Origin: Candidatus Cloacimonetes bacterium HGW-Cloacimonetes-2
GTDB taxonomy: Bacteria > Cloacimonadota > Cloacimonadia > Cloacimonadales > Cloacimonadaceae
Direction: 5' to 3'
Assembly: GCA_002842035.1 (NCBI GenBank)
Contig: PHBP01000006.1
Location: 1 to 64,000, forward strand
DNA length: 64,000 bases
Below are positions 49,250 through 58,560 of the stretch, one piece after another; the first letter of the stretch is position 1, and every line of letters starts with the position of its first letter. The translations under genes were made by a program, and so were the position numbers. The notes below the pieces were generated by a model, which saw only the letters and a program-made list of their open reading frames with translations, did no database searches and had not been told where the DNA came from.

Positions 49250-50380
49250 ATGAAAAAAGTATTATTGAGCCTACTTGTTTTGGCAGCGGCAATTAGCTTT
49301 GTTGAAGCTGCGCCATTCCAAACCATGGGAATGCTGCGTACTCCGGATGCTTACATCCTGCCACATAAGGCAGCAGAATTTCAATTTGTGAATTACCTGC
49401 GACAAACCCGTGACACAGATCTTACTTATATTCCGTATGGAATGGTAAGTGGCGGGCTTCTTGACAGGGTCGAGCTGGGATTGTTTGCTGGAGATAACGT
49501 AATCTTTGGCAACATTAAGGTAAAACTCCTCCAAGAGACGCTCAAGATACCGCAGCTGTCTGTTGGTCTGGAGAATATCTTCTCTTCGATCCCGACAGAT
49601 TTCCATGATCTGCACAACGGAAGTTACTATGAGACCTCCGATGATGGATTTCCTCACCCCGACAGAGCGGACTATGAGGCATTTTCACCCTACGTGGTGA
49701 TGTCCAAACAAGCAGTCTTAGGTGGAGTGCACACGATGTTCAATATCGGTGTCGGAATGAACAGATTCGTCGGTCAGGTACATCGCTCCAGGTTGTTCTC
49801 CGGAAGCTTTGCCTCCTTTGAAGTATCCCCCGTTCGCAATTTCTCCATTTTGGGTGAATACGACGGTCGTGATTTCAATGGCGGGCTGAAGTACTCCATT
49901 GATAACTTCTCCTTCAAAGTCGGCTACCAAGCCATCGAAAACCTTTTCAAAGAATCCGAGGGTAACGGATACGAAAAAGACAGACGTTTCGCCCTGAGCA
50001 TTTCCTATCTCTTTGATAAGTATGCATCCGCTAAGAGACGTCCTGATATCGTAGAGCTTGCCCGCATTGCAGAAGGTCAAGACCTTGGCGATATCTATGC
50101 CGGCGATCAGACTACCGGAACTGAGGGCACAACCGGTATCGGTCCCGATACTACCACCGGTGGTGGAACTCAGATTACCACAGGTACAGATACAACAGGC
50201 CAGGATGTGGCTGTGACTACAGGCGGAACCACCGGTACTACCGGTACCAGAACGCCTACCCCGGAAATGCAGGACCTTGTGACAGAGCTTCAGAGACTCC
50301 AGGCAGAACGTGCCAGAGCTGAAAGCGCCCTCCAAGAACTGCGTGACTGGATCAATTCTCTCAGGCAGCCTAGCGAATAA
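49250..50380 (+). CDS. YjbH-like outer-membrane protein with Thr/Gly-rich tail
   Basis: 376 residues from ATG 49250 (GGAGGGAAG upstream). Signal peptide KKVLLSLLVLAAAISFVEA. Residues ~20-270 have YjbH-like beta-barrel motifs (TPDAYILPHKAAEFQFVNYL, LGEYDGRDFNGGLKYSIDN, RFALSISYLFDKYAS). A low-complexity Thr/Gly stretch (about 280-340) leads to a short C-terminal coiled coil (ELQRLQAERARAESALQELRDWI). Probably an outer-membrane component. First gene of the plus-strand envelope operon that ends at 59988; a strong hairpin separates it from the giant gene. Confidence 0.65.
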   Translation: MKKVLLSLLVLAAAISFVEAAPFQTMGMLRTPDAYILPHKAAEFQFVNYLRQTRDTDLTYIPYGMVSGGLLDRVELGLFAGDNVIFGNIKVKLLQETLKIPQLSVGLENIFSSIPTDFHDLHNGSYYETSDDGFPHPDRADYEAFSPYVVMSKQAVLGGVHTMFNIGVGMNRFVGQVHRSRLFSGSFASFEVSPVRNFSILGEYDGRDFNGGLKYSIDNFSFKVGYQAIENLFKESEGNGYEKDRRFALSISYLFDKYASAKRRPDIVELARIAEGQDLGDIYAGDQTTGTEGTTGIGPDTTTGGGTQITTGTDTTGQDVAVTTGGTTGTTGTRTPTPEMQDLVTELQRLQAERARAESALQELRDWINSLRQPSE

Positions 50381-50439
50381 GTAATTAGAAGTAATAGTGT
50401 GTAGGTTAGTGATTCATACTTCCTATGAATAAAGAGGAA

Positions 50440-50471
50440 GGTTCGGGGTGCAGGAAACTGCATCCTGAACC
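50440..50471 (+). other. Strong GAAA-capped hairpin between the YjbH-like and giant genes
   Basis: 14-bp stem 50440-50453 with 50458-50471, all paired if two G-U pairs are counted, capped by a GAAA tetraloop. There is no T run behind it, so it is more likely an mRNA-stability/processing element or a binding site than a Rho-independent terminator. Confidence 0.6.
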
Positions 50472-50521
50472 CTCTGTATTTCCGGTAACAGTCTAAGCAA
50501 ATACCAAAAGTGAGCTGGGAT

Positions 50522-53500
50522 ATGAAAAAGAATTTTAAAACGATAATCCTCATCGTTTATACGCTGTTGATCTTGTTGGGTTTAAATGCGCAAACGCGCA
50601 CCCAACTGACGCCTGATCAGCTCCGAGTGCAAATCCAAATCGAACGCGAAAGGTATATTCAGTCGATAGTTGAAATGACTGAAATGCTGCCCTCCCTCCA
50701 TCGGCAGGATCCCGCCTTGGCCACGGCCGCTGTAGAAAGATACTCCACAATGCTGGATGATCAACTCAGCCTGTCTCCGCAGTATCGGCCCTTCTCCCCC
50801 AAGGAAGTCGCGTATCTCAAGGGGCACCTAAGAGCTTATGAACAGAGTGAAGCGAATTTATATACTTACTACCAGGGCTTGATCGCCAATAGCGAGATTA
50901 TTGAAGATCAGCCTTCAATGTATTATATGCTGTATCTGATGCAGATGCAGCAAAACACTCCTGAATCCAGGAATCTTGCCAATCAGCTCCTGCAAACCCT
51001 GATGGATAATGCAGGCCAGGATAAATCACAGCTGGTTTACAACTTCTTGTGGTCTGATATGGCGGCATCCCGCGGTGACTCAACCGCCATCGCTGCCAAG
51101 CTCGAGAGCTTTAGACAGACCAGAAACAGGATCTCCGATGAAATCGTCCCTCGCAAGAGAGCTATTTCAGAGAGAATCCAGGCTATCCCCAGGGACAGCT
51201 TCTTTGCCAATCCCAACTCTCAACGCTCTGAACAGCTCAAGACCAGCATCAATGGGATCAAGAGCGACCTCAACATACTTTATACAGACTTGCTGGGACT
51301 GCCTGGTATCATCAAAAGCGATGAAATCCTGGAGCTGAGAGATCGCGAACAAGCCCTCTTGGATTCCCTCAAGACCAGCATCAATACCATGGGCACCAAT
51401 GTGTTCGTCGATGAGCGACTGGCTGCCGGGCGTGCAGTGGTCGATTCGCTCAACGTAAGCCACGAGTATTTTACTCGTTTGACCGAAGTTATTGATGAGG
51501 CTTTCAGCCGTACAGAACGGCAATATGGCAGTGAATATCAGGACTATCTTGATATTGAAGCCAAGATCCTCTTGGACCTGGTTGGCTCGGCTACTCTATA
51601 TGCTCACGGAGTAGAGATCATTGATCTGCAAGTTGCCAATCAGCCCAATATGGAAGCAACCAGAAAAGCAGAGATGCAGGCCAGAAGAACTGTTCTATTG
51701 AATGAATCCATCCGCCTGCTCGACGAATACGACCAAAGGTACACTCAGTTTACCCGGGACAACCCCTGGAAGTCTCATTACGACGTGGTAATCAGCAGCT
51801 ATCTTACCGCCTTGAGACAGAAGATCAGCTTGGAAACCGGTATCACTGAGTTTGAATATGCTCTGCAGGATCTTGAGCGCCGTAGAATGACTGTTGCGGG
51901 CTTGCCCTCAATGTTTGAAATGGTCTCCGGACCCATCACGGACAATATGGACGTCTTGGATTCCCAATACACTTTCCTCTCACTGCAGAGAGACTTTAGA
52001 TTGATCCAATATCGCGAAAGCAGACGTCTGGCCAATGTTGCCACCATGAGTTACGATGAAAATGCCGCCTTGGCAGCAGAGATCAATCGTTCCAAACAGG
52101 ATTATATAAACCGTGCCCAGGCATTTATCCAGCAGTATCCGGATTTCCAAGGTTTCATGCAGCCAACCGGAACCAATCTGGTATCCAATGCCGATCTCTA
52201 TTACAACATCGCAGAATTGCAATACCAGCTTGATCCGGCTAATCCTCAGACTGCACTGATGAATTACCGCCAGGTGCTGACGCTCGATCCTCAGTTCATC
52301 ATGGCAGACAAGGTCAAGTATAACATCGGATTCATCGAGCTGGTCACAACCAGCAACAACATGGATGCCAGAAGGGATACCTTCTTCGCGAACAATCCCA
52401 ATGCGATGAATTATGACGAGAGCCTGCGTTTCCGCACCTCAGATTTCAGTGGCGCGATAGCCGCTTTCCGCTCTGTCGTCGATGATTACAGCAATTCATC
52501 CTTGAAAGCAGAATCGATGCTGCATCTGGGCACAATCTACTTCCTGCTGGCAACGGACTCCACAAATCCCGAAACCAACTACAGGCTTGCCTTAAGCTAC
52601 CTTGATCCCCTGGTTGCAGATGTCAACAATAGCAAGCATTATGAAGCCCTGTATCAACGCGGTGTGATCCATATGAATTTTGGTGGCGATGCCGGGTATA
52701 GAGCTGCCATTAATGACTATACGAGTCTCCTGATGGGCGTCAAGACCGGTGCTGTTACTGATCCCTCTCTGGTACAGGACTATCAGGATGCTGCGGTTGA
52801 CAACATAGCTTTCGCGTTGATAGCGCTTGATGGCACTGATTTTGAAACTACTGCTCAGGGTGTCCAGCTTGAAGCCTTCCTGCAGAACTATGACGACGAA
52901 ACCATCATAGCCAGGATCTACGACAAAGCTGCTGCTCAAAAGAGCACAGAGCTCAATTCACCTCTGCATGCCAGAGACTTTTTAATGGCAAAGGTCAGAA
53001 GACTTCCCAATGCATTGACCAATCCCGCAGATGTGAACCAAACAGTTCTTCTTTACAATGATTATTACACCAGCCTTGATCCTGCTCGCCAGAGAATCGT
53101 AATGGATCCCCTTACCTATAGGTTTAACCAATACAGGATTATCATCGAGGATTATGGCAAGGATTCCGCCTGGTATCAAGCTAACCGCAGTAATGCAGCG
53201 ATTGCTACCCAATTGGCAGTTATAGATTCAGCTTATGTGGCTGTTGAAAAGAGACTGATCAATAACTTCGTATTGGCGATGGACAATGACAACCTCAACC
53301 ATTCAGAGAAGCAAGCCCAGTTCCAAGCCTATCAAGAACACGTGACCAAATGGGCAGCCTTCCAGGAGCTTCATACCGGCAGGCTTACAGCTCGCCAACA
53401 CGAGTGGGACAACAATCTTACCAATTTCAGCGCTCTTCTGGCGGAAAGCTCTGATTCTCCCACCGACTGGGCTGCTGCATATACGTATCTCACGAGCTTC

Positions 53501-56371
53501 AATGATCGTCCGGACACTACGACGGACTTCAGATATGAAGGTCTGGCTTTCACCTTTGCTCAAAACATCTTTGATGACCAGGTCGGCAAGTTTGAGGATC
53601 CGAACTACCGTCCAGCAGCCGGATTGCCTCAAACAGCGGATTCTCTCTATACCTTCTACCAAAATTCCGCTCTGAGATTTGTGGCAGCAGCGCTTAGTCC
53701 TACTAATGCAAATCCCCAGAATATCGCTTTGGCAAATCAGACAATGATCTCCGTAGGCGATATGAATGCTCAGCGAGGCAGAACTGCCGAAGCGAGAGTT
53801 TTCTACAGCCGTCTCCTGGAGCAGGAAGCCAATCTGGACAACGCCACAAAGCGTGATCTCTATATAAAGATGGCTGATCTTGCCGCAACTGACAGGCAGT
53901 ATCGCCAATCCGAAGAATGGTATCGTAAAGCCTTGGCTCTTGCGGTTGATAATCAGGATAGAGCTGCCATCCAAAACCAGATAGCTCTGCAGATTCAAAG
54001 CAGTTTCGAAGCTGCTGAAGCCGGTGGAGACTTCCTCACTGCTGCTCAGGAATACTTGCGTATGTCCGAGGAATACAAGACCAGCAATCCCCAGAGATAT
54101 CTAGGCTATCAAAACCAGGCTCAGGAAGCCTTCATCAAGGCTGGACGTCCTCAGAGCGCTATCGATATACTGATTAGATTGGCGGGCGACCGTACTGACA
54201 AAGCCGAAGTCTATGCTCTGCATTACAAAGCCTGGAGCTTGGCAGACAGCTTGATGAATGACGCTGCTCAGACCAAGCAGATTAAGGAAGGCTTTATTGC
54301 TCGCTTCCCAGCCAGCAATGAATCCTATACTCTGCAATTGCTGGAAATCGAAGCAATGAAAGCCAATCCTCAGACTCGTGCCGCCGCCGCAGAGCAGTAT
54401 ATGGCTCTCTATGAGAAAGCAAAAGCACGCACTATCGATACCGGTGATGATACTCCCGAAGAAATTTACCTTTGGGCTATTAATATCTATATACAGGAAG
54501 AGATGATACCGCAGAGAAATGCCAATTTCGAGCAATTCATCCAAACCTATCCAAACAGCAGCAGTACAATAGTCTTTATGCAGAGCCTGGCGGATTACCA
54601 TTGGGCTCAAGGCGACACCCTCACCTATGAGAGATACGCACGTGAAATCTATCGTAAGGATCGCACTCAGTCCTCCAGATACCAAAACATCGCAAACATC
54701 CGTCTCGGCAAGATTGCCTATGACTTTGATGCTGCAGTTATCAATAAGGATTGGGATCTTGCTTTTGCAAAGCGTGATGCTTTCGTAGCTCTGGAAAACT
54801 CCTACAAGCGTGAAGGCCTTACCTTCAATTCCCAGTCTGCTTACGACGCCTTTGCCCGCGCCAGGACAGAATATGACAGAATCCAAGCCAGAATTGCTTT
54901 CTTGAACCGTTACGACACCCAGCTAACCAATCTGGAACGTACCGGATTCGTCAGCAAGACTCCGGGCGCACTCATTACCTTCAATGCCAATACAACCTGG
55001 CGTAATCACCTGTTTGGAGGCCGTCCCAACCGCGTTCCCAACCTTCAGAATGCTGTGAATGCAGAAATCCAGAGGGTTGTGAACCTACTCAATTCGGCCA
55101 ATGATTACGATCTGGATAATACCAGGCGTCTGAGAGCCCTCGATCTGATCGGCAGAATCAACGAACATGCCAAGTATGCCATCGAAGCGACCGTAGATGC
55201 TTACTTTGCAACTGCCAATGAGTTTGCTCCTTACAAAAACCGCAACCAGATGAGCCAGGAAGAATACGACGAGCTCGTTACCAACCTGAGAGCTTTCGCA
55301 GCCCAATATACAAACGAGTATCTGAATTCTGCTTATAGTATGTATCTGCAGACCTACAATACTTACTATGCTGCAGGTTACAGGGATCGCTTCACGGCTA
55401 GAGCTCAAAGCAAGCTGGCAGAGTGGTCTGTCGAGCCTGATTACCAGGTCGATGAGAATATCCTTGGCCCCGGCTGGAACATCGCATTAGGTCAGGGCGG
55501 CAATATGAGCAATCAGACTACTGTCGTTACCACCCCTAACAATGTTCGCCTTGGCAAGATCACCATCCCCGCTGGTAACTCAGTTGTCCTCACAAAGACG
55601 ATCAATACCCGCATCCAGCCTGATTTCAGTATCGTGCAGATGATCTATCCTTTCGAAGCTGAAGTCAAGATCAATGGACAGGTTGTCGAAACTACTTTCA
55701 TCCCGGCTGATACTCTCACTACTGGCAATGCTATGACTACTCGTTATGCCCTGATGGTGGAAGGTGCCAAGTTTACCGATGGAGAAAACAGCGTAGAGCT
55801 GCGCTTCCCCAACGAATCCACCGAGCCTCTTCCCCTGATGGTGAATATGCAAGTCTTTACTTCGCGCCAGCGCCTGGCTGAAGCCGTACCGGTCGAGACA
55901 GTAAAGATCCTCAGCTCACCGCAGTGGTCAGTGATCAGAACTGCCCCCGGCACGGATCAGGAGCTACGCACTCCCGCAATTCCTGCCACTGCTTTTGGTA
56001 TTGAGAAAGCCAGGATCCTGGATATGGAACAAAGTCAAGCCGCTGCAATCTGGACTGCCGAAACTGCCGATACCAGAGCAGAATCCGTAGCCTTTGAATA
56101 CAGCTTTGATATAGCTACAATGTTCCGCGAAGGATACATTGATATGGTTGCTCCTATGAGTGCCAACGTTTACCTGAATGGTGTCGCAATTGCTACCGCC
56201 GAAGAGTTCTATTATGAAACAGCCGGCCCCGTCTATTATCCCAATCGTGTCAATATCGATGCACAGAATGTAGTCTCCGGCAGAAATACCCTGAGATTTG
56301 AGATTACCAATAGTTCTGATTTCAGAGGCTTTATGGCTGAGATCACGATCAAAAAGACTATTCAGGAGTAA
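50522..56371 (+). CDS. Giant secreted helical-repeat (TPR-like) protein
   Basis: 1949 residues from ATG 50522, with signal peptide KTIILIVYTLLILLGLNAQ. Most of the chain (about 30-1600) is alpha-helical with irregular TPR-like repeats (ADLYYNIAELQYQLDPANPQ; LKAESMLHLGTIYFLLATDS; RDLYIKMADLAATDRQYRQS). From about residue 1640 the character changes to beta-rich, sugar-binding-like domains (LGPGWNIALGQGG, EAEVKINGQVVET, VNIDAQNVVSGRNTLRFEITNSSDF). A periplasmic or outer-membrane scaffold is the natural reading, like the large TPR proteins of gliding/Glt-type machines. No homologue is recognised by name. Confidence 0.75.
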   Translation: MKKNFKTIILIVYTLLILLGLNAQTRTQLTPDQLRVQIQIERERYIQSIVEMTEMLPSLHRQDPALATAAVERYSTMLDDQLSLSPQYRPFSPKEVAYLKGHLRAYEQSEANLYTYYQGLIANSEIIEDQPSMYYMLYLMQMQQNTPESRNLANQLLQTLMDNAGQDKSQLVYNFLWSDMAASRGDSTAIAAKLESFRQTRNRISDEIVPRKRAISERIQAIPRDSFFANPNSQRSEQLKTSINGIKSDLNILYTDLLGLPGIIKSDEILELRDREQALLDSLKTSINTMGTNVFVDERLAAGRAVVDSLNVSHEYFTRLTEVIDEAFSRTERQYGSEYQDYLDIEAKILLDLVGSATLYAHGVEIIDLQVANQPNMEATRKAEMQARRTVLLNESIRLLDEYDQRYTQFTRDNPWKSHYDVVISSYLTALRQKISLETGITEFEYALQDLERRRMTVAGLPSMFEMVSGPITDNMDVLDSQYTFLSLQRDFRLIQYRESRRLANVATMSYDENAALAAEINRSKQDYINRAQAFIQQYPDFQGFMQPTGTNLVSNADLYYNIAELQYQLDPANPQTALMNYRQVLTLDPQFIMADKVKYNIGFIELVTTSNNMDARRDTFFANNPNAMNYDESLRFRTSDFSGAIAAFRSVVDDYSNSSLKAESMLHLGTIYFLLATDSTNPETNYRLALSYLDPLVADVNNSKHYEALYQRGVIHMNFGGDAGYRAAINDYTSLLMGVKTGAVTDPSLVQDYQDAAVDNIAFALIALDGTDFETTAQGVQLEAFLQNYDDETIIARIYDKAAAQKSTELNSPLHARDFLMAKVRRLPNALTNPADVNQTVLLYNDYYTSLDPARQRIVMDPLTYRFNQYRIIIEDYGKDSAWYQANRSNAAIATQLAVIDSAYVAVEKRLINNFVLAMDNDNLNHSEKQAQFQAYQEHVTKWAAFQELHTGRLTARQHEWDNNLTNFSALLAESSDSPTDWAAAYTYLTSFNDRPDTTTDFRYEGLAFTFAQNIFDDQVGKFEDPNYRPAAGLPQTADSLYTFYQNSALRFVAAALSPTNANPQNIALANQTMISVGDMNAQRGRTAEARVFYSRLLEQEANLDNATKRDLYIKMADLAATDRQYRQSEEWYRKALALAVDNQDRAAIQNQIALQIQSSFEAAEAGGDFLTAAQEYLRMSEEYKTSNPQRYLGYQNQAQEAFIKAGRPQSAIDILIRLAGDRTDKAEVYALHYKAWSLADSLMNDAAQTKQIKEGFIARFPASNESYTLQLLEIEAMKANPQTRAAAAEQYMALYEKAKARTIDTGDDTPEEIYLWAINIYIQEEMIPQRNANFEQFIQTYPNSSSTIVFMQSLADYHWAQGDTLTYERYAREIYRKDRTQSSRYQNIANIRLGKIAYDFDAAVINKDWDLAFAKRDAFVALENSYKREGLTFNSQSAYDAFARARTEYDRIQARIAFLNRYDTQLTNLERTGFVSKTPGALITFNANTTWRNHLFGGRPNRVPNLQNAVNAEIQRVVNLLNSANDYDLDNTRRLRALDLIGRINEHAKYAIEATVDAYFATANEFAPYKNRNQMSQEEYDELVTNLRAFAAQYTNEYLNSAYSMYLQTYNTYYAAGYRDRFTARAQSKLAEWSVEPDYQVDENILGPGWNIALGQGGNMSNQTTVVTTPNNVRLGKITIPAGNSVVLTKTINTRIQPDFSIVQMIYPFEAEVKINGQVVETTFIPADTLTTGNAMTTRYALMVEGAKFTDGENSVELRFPNESTEPLPLMVNMQVFTSRQRLAEAVPVETVKILSSPQWSVIRTAPGTDQELRTPAIPATAFGIEKARILDMEQSQAAAIWTAETADTRAESVAFEYSFDIATMFREGYIDMVAPMSANVYLNGVAIATAEEFYYETAGPVYYPNRVNIDAQNVVSGRNTLRFEITNSSDFRGFMAEITIKKTIQE

Positions 56372-56375
56372 TGAT

Positions 56376-56654
56376 ATGAGAAAGAGCCTACTATTACTGA
56401 TCCTGCTTCTTTTGGGCGTCTCTTATATGATGGCTCAGCAAGCGGATCCCAGAAGAGCCTTTGAAAACCTTAGAACAAGGGAAGGCCAGACCTTTGTAAC
56501 CAATGTCAAAGATCTGATTCCCTCTATCACAGTTGTTACGACCAAGACGAACACTGCCCCACCGGTTGGGATGTTCAGCTACAAGATGAATACGAATAAC
56601 ATCATTGAAAAAAGTACGTATCTAATAAAAAATTGGCGAAAGGAGTCAAAATGA
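56376..56654 (+). CDS. Small secreted protein before TolQ
   Basis: 92 residues from ATG 56376 with GGAGTAA upstream, 4 bp after the giant gene. Signal peptide (RKSLLLLILLLLGVSYMMAQQ); the mature ~70 residues are hydrophilic (RRAFENLRTREGQTFVTNVKDLIPSITVVTT). Stop overlaps the TolQ start (ATGA). Probably a periplasmic accessory part of the envelope machine; no family recognised. Confidence 0.65.
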   Translation: MRKSLLLLILLLLGVSYMMAQQADPRRAFENLRTREGQTFVTNVKDLIPSITVVTTKTNTAPPVGMFSYKMNTNNIIEKSTYLIKNWRKESK

Positions 56655-57469
56655 ACGCAAGGAATATCATTCTCGTCTTATTAGTCCTCATTTTCAGCCT
56701 CGGAATAGTATTTGCCCAGGTTGCTGAGGAACAAACTCAAGCTGCACCAGAAGCTCAGACCACGGTCGTGCAAGAGGATCCCGTAGCACCGACCGAAGCT
56801 AAAGCTATCACGATTACTCCCGGTGAAATCTTCAAAGACAGCGGTCTTTGGGGTTATTTCATTCTCTTAACCTTCATAATCGGTATTGTGTACGCAGTCG
56901 TGCGTTATATCCAGCTCTATGTCCGTGAGAAGATTGATGCCGGTAAGTTCTATCTGAAGCTTAAAGGCTACATCAAAAACGATCAGATCGAAGAAGCTAC
57001 AAAGATCTCCGAGAGCTTCAAGAATACCACCCTCGGCTTCATCTTCTGGAGCGGTCTGATGGTTTTCAAAGATGCCCGCAAGAGTGGAAAGAAAGGCGAA
57101 GAACTGTCCAGATCCGTGCAGAATGCTTTCGAAGAAGCCGTGCTGCAGACCGTTCACAAGCTCGACGCCGGTTTGTTCTGGTTTGACCTCCTTGCTCAGA
57201 TCTGTACCTACCTCGGACTTCTGGGAACAATCTGGGGACTTATCCAGGCCTTCAAAGCCCTCGATGTCGCCGCCGAAGCTGACAAGAACAAAGAGCTTAC
57301 CAGAGGTATCAAAACCGCTATCGGTACCACAGCTATGGGTCTGATCGGCGCTATCCCGCTTACTCTAATCAAGGGTGGACTGCTGGTCCGCGCTCAAAAC
57401 ATTATTAACGATATCGATGAATTCAGCGTTAAACTGATCAACCAAATCAATACCTCTATAAAGGAATAG
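56651..57469 (+). CDS. MotA/TolQ/ExbB proton channel protein
   Basis: 272 residues from ATG 56651. After an N-terminal signal-like segment (IILVLLVLIFSLGIVFA) and a Gln/Ala/Glu-rich periplasmic stretch come the three TolQ-type membrane helices: YFILLTFIIGIVYAVVRYIQ (about 77-97), WFDLLAQICTYLGLLGTIWGLI (about 177-200), and ALGTTAMGLIGAIPLTLIKGG (about 222-245). The GLLGTIWG and TALGTT segments are the family's conserved channel motifs. Inner-membrane stator that uses the proton gradient. Confidence 0.93.
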   Translation: MNARNIILVLLVLIFSLGIVFAQVAEEQTQAAPEAQTTVVQEDPVAPTEAKAITITPGEIFKDSGLWGYFILLTFIIGIVYAVVRYIQLYVREKIDAGKFYLKLKGYIKNDQIEEATKISESFKNTTLGFIFWSGLMVFKDARKSGKKGEELSRSVQNAFEEAVLQTVHKLDAGLFWFDLLAQICTYLGLLGTIWGLIQAFKALDVAAEADKNKELTRGIKTAIGTTAMGLIGAIPLTLIKGGLLVRAQNIINDIDEFSVKLINQINTSIKE

Positions 57470-57473
57470 TACT

Positions 57474-57998
57474 ATGGCATATCGTCCTTCTGCCGGAAGG
57501 AATCAGAAAGCCGCGACTGCACCAAAACAACCTGATTTGGTGCCGATCATGAACTTGTTCCTGGCGATAATACCTTTTCTGCTATTATTGCTGGTGATTA
57601 GTCAAGTGGCTCTGGTTGCCTTGAACTTCTCCTCCGCCGGAGGCGGTGGTGGAAACGGAAACACTGGCGGTGGTGGACAGAATATCAAAAAAGTACAGGT
57701 GATCATTATGGGTACTACTGATCCAGGCAAGGCTCTAACCAAGGGCTTTGAGATCAGGGAGCCGGGTGCTGATACCCAGTTGATACCTGCTATTAACGGT
57801 GATTTCAATTATGCTGGTCTGGATCGCGCCCTCAAAGGTATTCGCGCCAGAAATCCTGAACTTATTGATATTAATGTCCTGGTTTATCCTGAAGTGTTGT
57901 ACGGAGTCCTGATCAAAACCATCGACCTCTGTAAGACTAACCAGTATATCAACGTGCACTACGAAGTACCCAAAGTCCAATATTACGCTGGAGGTTAA
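57474..57998 (+). CDS. ExbD/TolR-like protein, first of two
   Basis: 174 residues. One N-terminal membrane helix with a preceding Asp (PDLVPIMNLFLAIIPFLLLLLV), the place of the proton-carrying Asp in ExbD/TolR, then a Gly/Asn-rich linker and a small periplasmic domain (KKVQVIIMGTTDPGKAL, LDRALKGIRARNP, INVLVYPEVLYGVLIKTIDLC) of the ExbD type. Works with the TolQ-type stator; the second ExbD-like gene follows after 2 bp. Confidence 0.8.
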   Translation: MAYRPSAGRNQKAATAPKQPDLVPIMNLFLAIIPFLLLLLVISQVALVALNFSSAGGGGGNGNTGGGGQNIKKVQVIIMGTTDPGKALTKGFEIREPGADTQLIPAINGDFNYAGLDRALKGIRARNPELIDINVLVYPEVLYGVLIKTIDLCKTNQYINVHYEVPKVQYYAGG

Positions 57999-58000
57999 AT

Positions 58001-58549
58001 ATGAGCATAATGCAAACTAGATACTCTGGCGGAAGCAAAGAAATTCGTCGTACACGTCGTAAATTTGACGATGCAGCCGGGCTGTCCATTACATCGCTGC
58101 TGGATGTCCTGACCATTATCCTGGTCTTCCTGATCAAAAACGTCTCTATGGAAGCCCAAAAGGTCAGCATCCCCGATAATATGTACTTTCCGACTACTAT
58201 TACAAACGAAAAGCTCATTGAGAACGCTGGTACTATGGTGGTAAAGATGTACCCCGATCAAATCCTGGTCGGTACAGAATCCATACCTTTTGGTACTCTG
58301 GAAGACATCCTCACCGATGAAGCCAAACGCCAGCACATCTTTGACTATCTACAGCTGGAAGCCAACAAGATTTGGGAGAGGGAAACCGACAACAAACCCT
58401 GTCTGCTGATTCAGGCTGACGAGCAGATTCCCTGCCAGTATGTCAGCGAGATGGTCAAAATCGGCACTCAATCCAGCTATCAGTATATTTATTTCTCGAC
58501 TCTTAATGATCCCGAGTGGTTCAATAATGCAGTCGCGAGTGGCCGGTAA
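58001..58549 (+). CDS. ExbD/TolR protein, second of two
   Basis: 182 residues. Basic N-terminus (EIRRTRRKF), then the canonical ExbD helix with Asp: SITSLLDVLTIILVFLIKN. The periplasmic part follows (QKVSIPDNMYFPTT, DQILVGTESIPFGTLED, CLLIQADEQIPCQYVSEMV). Together with the preceding gene it gives two distinct ExbD-type chains for one stator, as in several gliding/TonB-like systems. Confidence 0.88.
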   Translation: MSIMQTRYSGGSKEIRRTRRKFDDAAGLSITSLLDVLTIILVFLIKNVSMEAQKVSIPDNMYFPTTITNEKLIENAGTMVVKMYPDQILVGTESIPFGTLEDILTDEAKRQHIFDYLQLEANKIWERETDNKPCLLIQADEQIPCQYVSEMVKIGTQSSYQYIYFSTLNDPEWFNNAVASGR

Positions 58550-58560
58550 GGAGGTATGGA

